DNA of 64,000 bases from Hemerocallis citrina. Its lineage: Eukaryota > Streptophyta > Magnoliopsida > Asparagales > Asphodelaceae. Within the stretch, counting starts at the first letter, position 1; every line of letters begins with the position of its first letter. The position numbers and the translations under genes are program-made. Below, one piece after another: positions 10,806 to 21,430 of the stretch. The notes below the pieces were generated by a model. That model made no database searches. It had not been told where the DNA came from and worked only from the letters and a program-made list of their open reading frames with translations. The stretch covers positions 245,223,818-245,287,817 of the forward strand of contig CM030364.1 in the NCBI GenBank assembly GCA_017893485.1. The letters are read 5' to 3'.

Positions 10806-13171
10806 GCCGCCTATCATCGGAGCCACCTTTCCCTGCATCTCCATCCCCATTGTCGAACCCAACATCGCACCCAACCTCGATCGCCACACATGCCCTCGTC
10901 GTCACCCTGCTCTTCACCGTCGACCACAGCTACCCCGCCGTCGAAGTCGCCGAGCATCGAACCCCACCTGCCGCCCATTACCGATCGTGCTCTTCTTATT
11001 TATGATGAAGATCAGTTGTATGCTGTTAGATCCAAGGGATGCTGTTTGGTTCTCTGATCTTGATTATATTGATCTTTTGATCTCAGCCCTTGATTATATG
11101 GAGATTGCTGGATCTCGACCGTCGATCGATTAATCTTGAATCTTGATCTCGGTAATTGATCTCGACCGTTGGTTGTTTGATCTTGCACTTGATTGCCGAT
11201 CGTCATCGAGATTCGTACATGATCGTGATTGTCACATCGATGTTTGCTTGGTTTGCGATCGTCGCCGTTGTTGTCGGGATTCTCATCCCGTTATTCTAAT
11301 ATATTCGGATCTAACGCCGTCCATCTAACGCCGTCCATAAGGCAAGTCACCGTCCTCTTGAATTGGTAATTGTATCAAATTCAAGTTTTGTTGAAACTCT
11401 TGCAAGTAGATCTCTTTTTTTATCGTATTATCCATTGTTCATATCTTTGGTGGGTCTATTGAGGGTTTACACGAGCTAAGCCCAGTATTCTTGACATCAT
11501 GCCACTTTTGAATCTAAAATTTGGATCTTTCATGAGTGCATATAGAATTGATAATAGGGTTGTTCATATAATCATTACACAAATAAATTATTGTAGAGAC
11601 AATTGCTAGATTGTATGTTGTTTGATCGATTGATGATTGATTGATTGATTGATGTATGAGCATGTTCTAATTTTAATTATCATGTTTTGACACCCATCAT
11701 GTTTGATTACACAATTTATTGACTAATAAAATTGATACCCATCATGTTTAATTAATTTATTTTCATGAAAATAGCCTAAAACCTGTATATTGTTGTATAT
11801 TGACTGTTATTTTTGAACCAATAAATGATCTTAAAATGAATTACTTTCTGAATATGAATTGTAGCCTTATCTTTCTAGTTTTCAGAACATCTTTAATTTC
11901 TAAATTCCGAGTTTTGTAGCAGAAGTTATGCTCGTTTTACTACATCTGTATTTTTATTTCCAGAATTATACTTTTCAAATTTTCTTGAATTAATTATTCT
12001 TATATCGTAGTATTGAATGAATTAGTGTATGTGTGTTATATTGCATAATCCTAGTATCCTATTGTCATCATTTTCATTGTCCTATTCAAGTAATCGTCCT
12101 ATTGTTCCCCCATTATTACTATTGTTCGTCTAATGTCTCTAGATTGCATATTGTATTGTACTGCTGCATCGATAAAAATTGTTAACAAGCCGGAATTTAA
12201 GGGTTGACCTAAGTAGTGGACAATATAGAGACTGTACTCGGAAGGGAGCTCGTGGCTTCCCTATAATTACTGAATGACTGAACGACTGAATGACTGAATA
12301 ACTGGACAACTGTATAGTGTTCCATGGATACCGATACTAAATAACTGAATGACTGAATAACTGAATACTGAAAAGAATCGTTCATACCTTTTCCCGAGTA
12401 CATGAACTATAGAGCTCACTACTAAGTCTAAACGTAACTTGTTTGTATGTAGCAACCCTGTGATAAAAGTTTGGGACGCATGAAGTGCTACATTAGTTAG
12501 GTTTAAAATGATTAATAGACTTAAGGATTGACACAGCATCGACACTGCATATTGTTCATCATTGTTCCTATTGATAGCGAATATTGGCTAAGTGTTACCG
12601 TTATTGATCATTGATTACCGTTACCGAATATTGCATCATTGTTTATAGCCATTGTATGATTACCGTGATATTGATTATTGATTATCGTGCCATGTTATTG
12701 ATTCCTATTGATCCATTGATTCATTGCTATACCGTTGTTCTTTTGTTCTCTGCTTTCTCTACTTGCTGTCCATGACTAGCTCTAAGGACAATTTTTCTCC
12801 TCTTTTTAGATGAAGTGTTTACAGGTGTTGATGGAGAATTACCTGCTGGAAATGGAGGACAGAGATTCTAAAGATTTAATGCTTTCTAGTTGCTTATCGT
12901 ATTATTGAACTATTGTATTTCATTGTATTGGGCTTATGTCCCGAATATTGCTATTTGTTTCCAGACGTTGAATTATTATTGTATTTGGATATTTATATTG
13001 CTTTATTCTAAGTATTATTGTTCATGAGATTATTATTATTGGCTGCGTAATTGTTCTGTATTGATTATATTGTTGAGTTGATCGGATAAATAGCTTATGG
13101 GTGACATTAGTCATTCATTGGGCCAATGTTACGTGCTCGTATTCCGTATTTTTGGGAAGCGGGGCATGACA
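10806..13171 (+). mobile_element. Ty3/gypsy LTR fragment (family B), right copy
   Basis: It starts mid-LTR (ctatcatcggagccacc at 10811 matches 4308) and runs to gcggggcatgaca at 13171. It is much closer to the LTR at 3838-6643 than to the intervening 7353-10805 LTR, so it is probably the other LTR of the left element, split by insertion. Its minisatellite is at 12269-12370. Five bases, actat, follow. The abrupt start at the end of another LTR marks a nested insertion or a recombination joint. Confidence 0.7.
12269..12370 (+). repeat. Minisatellite in family B LTR, right copy
   Basis: Units ctgaatga, ctgaacga and ctgaataa repeat at 12269-12304 and 12333-12370. The copy number differs from the homologous array at 5758-5845. 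Confidence 0.7.
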
Positions 13172-13206
13172 ACTATATATCTTTTTTATTTATTATGGGG
13201 TGTTAC

Positions 13207-14353
13207 ATCTGTTCCTGTTCTTCTTGGGTAGTCTGCAATCTGTAGACTTGTGACCTAGCTTGTCACACTTAAAGCACTTGCCCTGAAACTTCGGCTTCTT
13301 GGAGATTCCTCCCTTAGGCCCCAACTTGGACCCCTTGTTTTTGTGCTTTTTGGAACATTGACTATGTTCCACCACATGAGGCTTGGCCGCCTGATTGAGT
13401 GGCCGCCTGATTGATGGCTCCGACCTTTTCAGAACCTTTATTGTTTTCTTCAATACAAAGCCTGACAATGAGATCCTCAATGCCCATTTCCTTTCGCTTA
13501 TGCTTCAAGTAATTTTTGAAGTCTTTCCAACCTACTGACAATTTTTCAATAATACAAGCAACTTGAAAGCTTTCACTTAGGTTCATACCTTCAGCATATA
13601 TCTCATGCAAGATCAGATGAATTTCTTGAACCTGACTTATCACCATTTTGGAATCCACTATTTTATAGTCTAAGAAGCGGCCCACAATGAATTTCATGGC
13701 GCCGACATCCTCAGTTTTATATTTATGATCTAGGGATTCCCAAAGTTCTTTAGCTGTTCTTTTATCAATATAAACAATGTACAAAGAATCGACTAATCCG
13801 TTCATTATGTAGTTCTTACATAAGTAATCAGCATTTTTCCAAGCATTCACAGCGGCGATGACTTGGTTATCTTGCTCATTTTCTTTAAGATTTGAAGCTT
13901 CTTCGTTCTAGAATCTTGTGAGATTCAAGCTGGTCAAGTAGAACATCATTTTCTATTACCACCTCTTAAAATTTTGCCCATTGAACTTCTCAGGTTTCTC
14001 CCCATGTGAGAGTAAGACATGTACAGCGGTTGGCATTGGTTCCTACATAAGTAGTTCCTACATAAGTAATCGACATTTTTCCAAGTATCCACAGCAGCGA
14101 TGACTTGGTTATCTTGCTCATCTTTTTTAAGATTTGGAGTTTCTTCGTTCAAGAATCTTGCGAGATTCAAGGTGGTCAAGTAGAACATTATTTTTTGTTG
14201 TCACCTCTTAACATTTTGCCTGTTGAACTTCTCAGGTTTCTCCCCATAGAAGACTGAGACAGATACAACGATTGGCATTGGCACTCGTGCCACAGCAATA
14301 GCCGGCACTTATGCCGCATCAGCAACAACAGCATTCTCCGATGTATTTGTCAT
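13207..14353 (-). pseudogene. Ty1/copia gag, broken and 3' truncated
   Basis: The minus-strand start at 14353 (MTNTSENAVV) is soon followed by a stop. Then come FYLTTLNLARFLNEETPNLK (about 14130-14190), the UBN2-type gag region ([55 protein letters not shown]), and a CCHC zinc knuckle CFKCDKLGHKSTDC near 13255. Gag coats the element RNA in virus-like particles. The frame is broken by several shifts, and the region coding for CRNYL-type residues is duplicated in tandem. Protease, integrase and reverse transcriptase are missing: homology stops at 13206, where minus-strand sequence becomes tgtaacacccca, an LTR-like terminus. The matching 5' LTR probably lies upstream at 14.5-15.7 kb. Confidence 0.85.
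13857..14246 (-). repeat. 242-bp tandem duplication inside the copia gag
   Basis: 13857-14004 and 14099-14246 are near-identical direct copies (both start gatgacttggttatcttgct and end caggtttctccccat), offset by 242 bases. The duplication repeats the region coding for the residues after FYLTTLNLARFLN. Confidence 0.8.
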
Positions 14354-15660
14354 TTTTAATCTGAAAATACACAACACAAGTATAAGTTTTCAGAATGGAA
14401 AGAAAAATAAAAGGAGTGCCTCAAAATCGAGGAAATAGAAATCAAAGAAACGAAAACTGTTTTAAGTTTGTTCCAAAAATTTGTTTACAATAAAGCCAAG
14501 TTTGATCTTAGAGGCACAAATTCAAAAAGGGAGGAGAAGAGGAAAACCAATAAAATTAAAAGGAAATGAAAATTACAAAAATCAAACCAGTTTATGTCGA
14601 GGCTTGTGTACCACACAATCTCCTTAAAACAGTTTCTCCTCGTCCGTGTGTTGGAGTTTGATGAGTCGTCTATCTCCCATGATGCAACGACAGCAGAGGG
14701 TCGACGTAGGCACCACGCCTTTGAACTAAACAGAGGTTGAATTCTATCACTGAACAACTTGATAGAGGAAGTAGAAGAACAGGACAGTGGGGGGTGAGAA
14801 GAGTTTCTCGTATGTTGATTCAAGGGAGAGGAGCCTCTCTCTGCATGGGGTCAGTTCACGTCGGTCCGGCATTCATGTCCGTAGGAGTGCGGGCGCACAC
14901 AAGTCACATGCAAACCGGTCACATGAACAGAGGTTGAAATCTATTACTGAACAACTTGACAGAGGAAGTAGAAGAACAGGACAAAGAGGAATTTCTGGTG
15001 TGTTGATTCAGGGGAGAGGGGCCTTTATTTACAAGGTCAAGGGTGAAAATCGTAACGGTAGCCAATATAATGACTGCATCAACTGTAACGGCAGATAGGA
15101 GCTTAAAGGCACCACTGTAACGGCAGACAAAACCGTTCTTGCAGTTTTGAGCGTGAATAAATGGCAGATAAAACCGTTTCTGCATTTATTTCGGCGTTAC
15201 AGATCAAAGAAAAAAAAACCTATAGCAAAAAGCGGCTCTGCACGGGATGGGTTCACGTCAGTCAGGCATTCGTGATCGCAGGACGTGCAGGCGCACACAA
15301 GTCGCATGCGAACCGGTCATAGATTTGCACCCCCTTGCAGCGCGAGAGAGTGCCTCTTGACTTGCTATCTTTCAATGACAAGAAAGAGGTTATTATATAT
15401 GCTCTTCTAATTCCTTTGTTTTTTCCGATGTGGGACTCAAATCTCTCAACTTATTTTCAAAGATGAAACCACCTCACTTCGGGAGACAATTTTTCATTCA
15501 CCCGATAACCGTTTTGAGCAAGTAAATATATGATTTTGATCTACTCACGAATGAGAACACAAATCCATCAAGATCTCTTACTAATTCATTGAGGATCTTA
15601 CTCAAAAAATTGCTCAAAAACTGGTTCGTAAATGGTGTATAAAATACTCATTTTCTAACA
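14354..15660 (-). mobile_element. Probable copia leader and 5' LTR
   Basis: On the minus strand, sequence beginning TGTTAGAAAATGAG at 15660 has an LTR-like start, a USE-like promoter motif at 15426-15436 and a TATA region at 15391-15400, and leads towards the copia gag start at 14353. An internal duplication (14734-14926 against parts of 14928-15320) expands the body. No clear tRNA-Met primer site was found before gag, so the LTR right/left division is uncertain. The reading frames here are not recognisable proteins. Confidence 0.5.
15391..15436 (-). promoter_or_regulatory. snRNA-type USE plus TATA in copia LTR
   Basis: The minus strand reads gtcccacatcg (15436-15426), identical to the plant snRNA upstream sequence element RTCCCACATCG, followed about 25 bases later by tatataata (ending near 15391). 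The same arrangement is seen on the plus strand at 18424. Confidence 0.55.
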
Positions 15661-16470
15661 CACTTTGTCTATAGTCTCACACATGATTTACTTGGTAAAA
15701 TCGAGGAGGAAGAAGGAAGTTACTCGATATACCATTCTTCTTAGACTAGTCTAACGAAATAGGTGTAGTGTTATATCAATATCTTGATACTGGAGATGAA
15801 TTTTGTTAACAGTATTAATCAAAATCTTTTCTGATTAACAGGTTGAGAATTTCGTACTACATTTATCATTATATCTACCATAAGAGGAATCTAAATTGTA
15901 TGCATAACATGTTTTAAGATGAATCCTAAAGTGCGCTAGCTGTTCAGGTATAAGCAAAATTTAACTTAATGAAGCAATTGCATGCTAGAAAAACTGAAAT
16001 CACCTTCATAATTGGTGGTAATGATGGTTTCAGCACAGTGAAGATCAACGAAATTTGTTTGCAGCATTTCCTATTTATTACATATTTGAACAAAACCTTT
16101 TATCTGTCAAGGATCTTTATCTTCGAAATTCCAAATGTTCTTCGAGTATCCTAGAAATCTTCTTTTCTTTCGAGTATTTCTGTTCTTGTTCTGTGAACTA
16201 ATTATCATCCCTAGTTTGCCAAGGCTTCAGATTGTTTTTGCCACATGATCGAAGGAACTCTCCGCAAAAAAGTAGAAAATACGAACCAGATTACTAGCAG
16301 GATAATTTCATGATAACACAAGGGGAAAGAAGTACAAATTCTGATAACTAGACATATATGATTATGCATAAAGTAAGGGCATACCACTGCGTGTTGTCTT
16401 GATCGAGATGCTGTTCACTACAACCATCACCCTGTAAAAATATACACCGACTTAAGTCTAAAACCAAGAG
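15661..16470. other. No recognisable feature
   Basis: Unique-looking AT-rich sequence between the copia LTR and the host-type pseudogene. I see no supported coding region; it may hold the 3' flank of that gene. Confidence 0.4.
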
Positions 16471-16503
16471 TATCAGATATCAGTAATTTCAGTCATGTTC
16501 TTT

Positions 16504-18350
16504 TTACGGCCTTTGGTTTCTTGTCTGTTTGTTACTGGTAATTCCCCCCTTATCAGTACTCCCATCATCATTTTCTTCTGTTGAAACAGCTTCAGATGCT
16601 GATTCAAATTTCCCTTTGGCAAAATTTTCCGTGTGTTCCTCGATGTAGGTCTTTCTGTTTGAACATAAAACATAAAAGTAAGTGATTCTGAACTTGTTTA
16701 ACAACAACCTGAGATCAGAATTTCATTCAGAAGTGTATCTTTAGGTAAGACTTCACAAGCGGTATGACAACTGGAAGAAAATCTAAGGAAGACAAAGGCC
16801 CGATCTTGAGCACCAACTGTCGGATGCATGCAAGTTTGTGCACGATCTTTTCATCAACCACAAGTTCCTGGAAACCAAAAAAACCTACTAAAAGTGAGCC
16901 TTCAAGGCCGAAAACAAATGTTTTGAAGAATTTTTTTAAAATACACCAAAACAAACACAAAGACCTCTTTGTTTTTTGTTTCTCTCATCATCTGAAATGC
17001 TTTTTCTGTGCATGATCCAACTTTGCCCTCGAGGCCTTGTGAGAGACTTAATCCAACTGCTTTACTCTCTGAATCTGTCGCCTCCAGATCGACTGCCTTT
17101 ACAAAGACATCCTTGACTACCCGAACAATCAAGTCCTGCGCCTCCTCATCAGCATCTTTCATTTTCTTCGTAATTAAGAAGAGGCTGATAACTTCCAAAA
17201 GTAGCCATTTCTCTCATCTCTTCTGGGCACGAGTCCTCCACATGTTGCAAAGCTACCATGTTTTCTAGTTCACAATTTTCACTGCACAATATTTCCAACG
17301 TGTTGAACTCCCAAATTTTCTGAAAGATACAATGACTGATACTGCATATGTAATCTCTACCAAATGTCCAAGGCAAATAAACGTCCTCAAATGTAGGACC
17401 TCTATGTAACCAAGAAACCACACATATTACATTGCCAAATGTCTGAGAATCGACAGTGAGCTTCATCGACTCAGAATTGAGAACGATCCTTCCTGACTTT
17501 TTCTCATCAGTATCACTGTCATCCACAATTCCTACATTTATCAAACTTTCTCCCTTCTTCGAAGATCATTCTAATTCACAAGTCCTCGATATCATGTTCA
17601 ACAACTCCAGTAATGGGGCAAGCTGCGGAGCATCCAAGACTCTGAAACAAGCTATCTTCTGCTCGTCTACTCGTATCTGAAGCAGCAAATTAAGAAAACT
17701 GCCTAGCGTGGATTTCTCTCATGGCATAGTGTAAAAGAATCTCAAGAACGCTATCAGGCATGCATTCATGCTCGACCAACATCTTAAAGCAGTTGACGAT
17801 TTCTTGGAGAAGCTTCCTTCTCTCCGAACCATAGGACAAATGCCAAACGTTTGCAATTAGGGTAGAGGCGAAACATCTCTTCCATACCTGTAATACTTGT
17901 TGGATATATAAGTATATTCTCACTATAAATATAATATTAGGGTATAATATTGTATGGGGCAACACATGTTTGTACGTGTTATCTGTTAATTATTGGACAT
18001 AGTTGAGTGGGCATAAAGTTCAGTACTCAAAATCCAGTTTTATCCCATATATATTGGTGTTGTGGTAGTGTCTAAGATTATTCCAATTCTGATAATGAGA
18101 GTATAATATCGCAAACATTAGGGATATTAAACTCTACCCTAATTACTCTTTGTTCTTATTCTCATAATTATCAACAACACTAACAGGATACCACTCGCCA
18201 TTGACAAGTGCATCAGCCCAAACATGATCCACAATTTTGGAAAACTTCTTCTTGAATTCATCTGAAAGAAGAGGTCATACATGCGCATTCTTTACGTGCT
18301 CTGTATGAGAAAAAGAATCTGCAAACTTCAAGTCGGAGCAGGGGCAAGCC
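16504..18350 (-). pseudogene. Decayed host-type gene, helical protein of unknown function
   Basis: Several minus-strand blocks read as one protein in order: an upstream block (18350-18187; KFSKIVDHVWADALVNGEWY), a block after an acceptor at 17889 (WKRCFASTLIANVWHLS, LLQEIVNCFKMLVEHECMPD), then 17544-17160 (VVSWLHRGPTFEDVYLPWTF, CELENMVALQHVEDSCPEEM), 17180-16990 (EEAQDLIVRVVKDVFVKAVD), about 16870-16745 (VVDEKIVHKLACIRQLVLKI), and a last charged block ending near 16504. Leucine-rich amphipathic segments suggest an alpha-helical repeat protein, but I do not recognise it. In-frame stops (after ARQFS and HDIEDL) and frame changes break it. A 287-bp LTR-like insertion separates the first two blocks. 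The non-repetitive protein character differs from the transposons around it, so a degenerated or captured host gene is inferred. Confidence 0.5.
17899..18185. mobile_element. Small LTR-like insertion (TGTTGG...CTAACA), 287 bp
   Basis: It begins tgttggatat and ends caacactaaca, the inverted termini typical of copia LTRs, and interrupts the coding homology of the surrounding pseudogene. It has no coding capacity. The flanks (atact and ggata) do not form a clean 5-bp duplication, so a solo LTR is likely but not proven. Confidence 0.45.
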
Positions 18351-18423
18351 CAGATCACCTATTTGCTGTATATGTATGTTGGCTGCTTTTTGGTCAAAAC
18401 CAAGATTCCCTTCCTTCCTTTTA

Positions 18424-18467
18424 GTCCCACATCGGTGGGAATGTTTGCTATGTGAGTGGCTATAATA
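18424..18467 (+). promoter_or_regulatory. snRNA-type USE plus TATA
   Basis: gtcccacatcg (18424-18434) matches the plant snRNA USE, and tataata starts at 18461, 26 bases after it. The arrangement matches the copia LTR at 15391-15436. Downstream sequence is not an snRNA, so this is probably the promoter of another copia-like LTR. Confidence 0.5.
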
Positions 18468-18536
18468 CAATCCATCCTTTACTCTATTGTAGACTTGTGT
18501 GGTGTGGAAATAACCCATGGGCCACGCGCGATGCCG

Positions 18537-18562
18537 CCGCCCGGCCCGGCCCGGCCCGGCTT
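18537..18562. repeat. GC-rich (ggccc)n run
   Basis: A short run of cggcc units, about four in tandem, in an otherwise AT-rich region. It lies downstream of the USE/TATA pair and may be leader sequence. Confidence 0.7.
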
Positions 18563-18647
18563 AGCATGCGTAGTGGGCACGGGTGTGCGCGCCCGCTGCA
18601 CTTGCGGACATGAATGCCGATTTGATGATTTGCTCTTCGGATTTGGG

Positions 18648-20434
18648 TTGAGGCCCAAAACTTTTTTTGCTATTTATTTTTTTGCTTTTGACTATTTCCT
18701 CCTAAATTGTTGGTTTTTTTGCTTTTGACTATTTCCTTCTAAATTGTTGGATTAGTTATTCAGATCCGAAAATCCTCCCACTTTCTCTCCACACGTTCAC
18801 AGATTTTTTACCTATATACTTTCATCTTCTCATCTCTTTACTATGACTGAAAAATATTTGCTCCTCAAAAAAACCTCTTTCTCCCGTTCACATCTTCTCT
18901 GTCTGCTTCCGGTTTCCAGTTTCGTTTTGGGCAAGAACAAAGTTCGGGTCGATCTCTCGACGTTGTGTGCGACAGCGAGATGCCGGTGATACCGGGGGTT
19001 TTACCACTAGGAGCATCTGCGAAATGTCTGCACATAAGACCGTGGATCAACTCTTAGGGCAATGCGTTCCGTGTGACTTCCCCATAGGCCGGTAAAAAAT
19101 ATTTGCTCCTCAAAAAAACCTCTTTCTCCCGTTCACATCTTCTCTGTCTGCTTCCGGTTTCCAGTTCCGTTCTGGGCAAGAACAAAGTTCGGGTCGATCT
19201 CTCGACGTTGTGTGTGACAGCGAGATGCCGGTGATACCGGGGGTTTTATCACTAGGAGCATCTGCGAAAAGTCTGCACATAAGATCGTGGATCAACTCTT
19301 AGGGCAGTGCGTTCCGCGCGACTTTCCCATAGGCCGGTAACTCTGTTTTAATTTATTTTGTTTCTTATATCGAGTTGCAAAAGAAAACAAAGATTCGAGG
19401 ACAATTTAGCTAACAGTTTGCAAATTCCAGAGCCTCCGTTAGGAGCTCATGTCCCCCAGTGAAAGACTTGGTGAAAACTATCAGGTCTTCGACATCTACT
19501 TGGAGTAACTCTTGCAGTGCTGATTGTGGCAACAATTCGAGGTAGGATTAGATTTGAGTTGAGGCCCAAAACTTTTTTTGCTATTTATTTTTTTGTTTTT
19601 GACTATTTCCTCCTAAAATGTTGGATTAGTTATTCAGATCCGAAAATCCTCCCACTTTCTCTCCACACGTTCACAGATTTTTTACCTATATACTTTCATC
19701 TTCTCATCTCTTTACTATGACTGAAAAATATTTGATTCTCAAAAAAACCTCTTTCTCCCGTTCACATCTTCTCTGTCTGCTTCCGGTTTCCAGTTCCGTT
19801 CTAGGCAAGAACAAAGTTCGGGTCGATCTCTCGACGTTGTGTGCGACAGCGAGATGCCGGTGATACCGGTGGTTTTACCACTAGGAGCATCTGCGAAAAG
19901 TCTGCACATAAGACGCGGATCAACTCTTAGGGCAGTGCGTTCCGCGCGACTTCCCCATAGGCCGGTAAAAAATATTTGCTCCTCAAAAAAACCTCTTTCT
20001 TCCGTTCACATCTTCTCTGTCTGCTTCCGGTTTCCAATTCCGTTCTGGGAAAGAACAAAGTTCGGGTCGATCTCTCGAAGTTGTGTGCGACAGCGAGATG
20101 CCGGTGATACCGGGGGTTTTACCACTAGGAGCATCTGCGAAAAGTCTGCACATAAGACCGCGGATCAACTCTTAGGGCACTGCGTTCCGCGCGACTTCCC
20201 CATAGGCCGGTAACTCTGTTTTAATTTATTTTGTTTCTTATATCGAGTTGCAAAAGAAAACAAATATTCGAGGACAATTTAGCTAACAGTTTGTAAATTC
20301 CAGAGCCTCCGTTAGGAGCTCATGTCCTCCAGTGAAAGACTTGGTGAAAACTATCAGGTCTTCGACATCTACTTGGAGTAACTCTTGCAGTGCTGATTGC
20401 GGCAACAATTCGAGGTAGGATTAGATTTGAGCTT
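18648..20434 (+). repeat. Two-level tandem repeat: ~0.9-kb unit holding paired 245-bp units
   Basis: A ~245-bp unit (starting aaaaatatttg and ending ataggccggt) occurs as tandem pairs at 18850-19094 / 19095-19339 and 19724-19967 / 19968-20212. Each pair is embedded in a larger unit of about 0.87-0.91 kb: 18648-19560 and 19561-20434, both starting near aggcccaaaacttttt and ending near caattcgaggtaggatt. The first large unit also has a 35-bp duplication (tttgactatttcctcct). Short frames recur in every unit because of the repetition; none is a recognised protein. The region lies downstream of the USE/TATA pair and may be an expanded LTR leader. Confidence 0.8.
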
Positions 20435-20501
20435 GAACCTGAGGCTCATCCTTCTGTGGGTTTCAGATCTTGGCATTGGCTCCATCCTCGTTGGTGTTCT
20501 T

Positions 20502-21430
20502 GATGAATTATTGAGAGTAGATGGAAGAGGAGGGGTCGAGGGGATTGACGAGGTGGTCGAAAAGAGTGGAAGAAGAAGAGGTCGCAAATGGGTGGGTCGG
20601 GTCATGTTGGGTTCAGGGTCGACCCGACGATCACCCATCCCAATCTTGACCCAAACCAAATGTAACACGCTTATAGTTGGGTCAACTGGGTCAGACCTAT
20701 TTACAACCAAAGATAATTGAGTTGACCCCATATGACCCAAATGTGACCCAAATCTAGGGATGCTCTTGAATACGGATACATCTAATTCTATCCAGATTCG
20801 TAACCGAAATGTTTTGCGGATTCAGATATGGAAAACTCATATCCGGCCGGATTCAAATGCAGATTTTGATATCCAATTGAATATAATTCAAATGCGGATA
20901 TGAATACAGATATATATAAAAAATGATGAATTATTGAGAGTAGATGGAAGAGGAGGGGTCGAGTGGATTGACGAGGTGGTCGAAAAGAGTGGAAGAAGAA
21001 GAGGTCGCAAATGGGTGGGTCGGGTCATGTCGGGTTTAAGGTCGACCCGACGAGGTGGTCGAAAAGAGTGGAAGAAGAAGAGGTCGCAAATGGGTGGGTC
21101 GGGTCATGTCGGGTTTAAGGTCGACCCGACGTTCACCCATCCCAATCTTGACCCAAACCAAATGTAACACGCTTATAGTTGGGTCAACTGGGTCAGACCT
21201 ATTTACAACCAAAGATAATTGGGTTGACCCCATATGACCCAAATGTGACCCAAATCTAGGGATGCTCTTGAATACGGATACATCCAATTCTATCCAGATT
21301 CGTAACCGAAATGTTTTGCGGATTCAGATGTGGAAAACTCATATCCGGCCGGATTCAAATGCAAATTTTGATATCCAATTGAATATAATTCAAATACGGA
21401 TATGAATACAGATATATATAAAAAATGATG
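20502..21430 (+). repeat. 423-bp tandem duplication with an internal 79-bp duplication
   Basis: 20502-20924 is repeated from 20925 (both start gatgaattattgagagtag). In the second copy the segment from 20973 is itself repeated from 21052 (gaggtggtcgaaaagagtgg). The unit includes gggtcgacccgac-type self-complementary stretches, like subterminal sequence of non-autonomous hAT elements. Junctions carry the short shared word gatg, consistent with slippage or unequal exchange. The open frames are repeat artefacts. Confidence 0.8.

Noticed and set aside
18423..18520. U-snRNA or 7SL RNA gene following the USE/TATA pair
   Set aside because: The downstream sequence resembles no snRNA and is followed by repeat leader sequence.
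19839..20213. 124-codon reading frame in the tandem repeat
   Set aside because: Its sequence is simply the 245-bp unit translated twice; related short frames recur in each unit and have no known domain.
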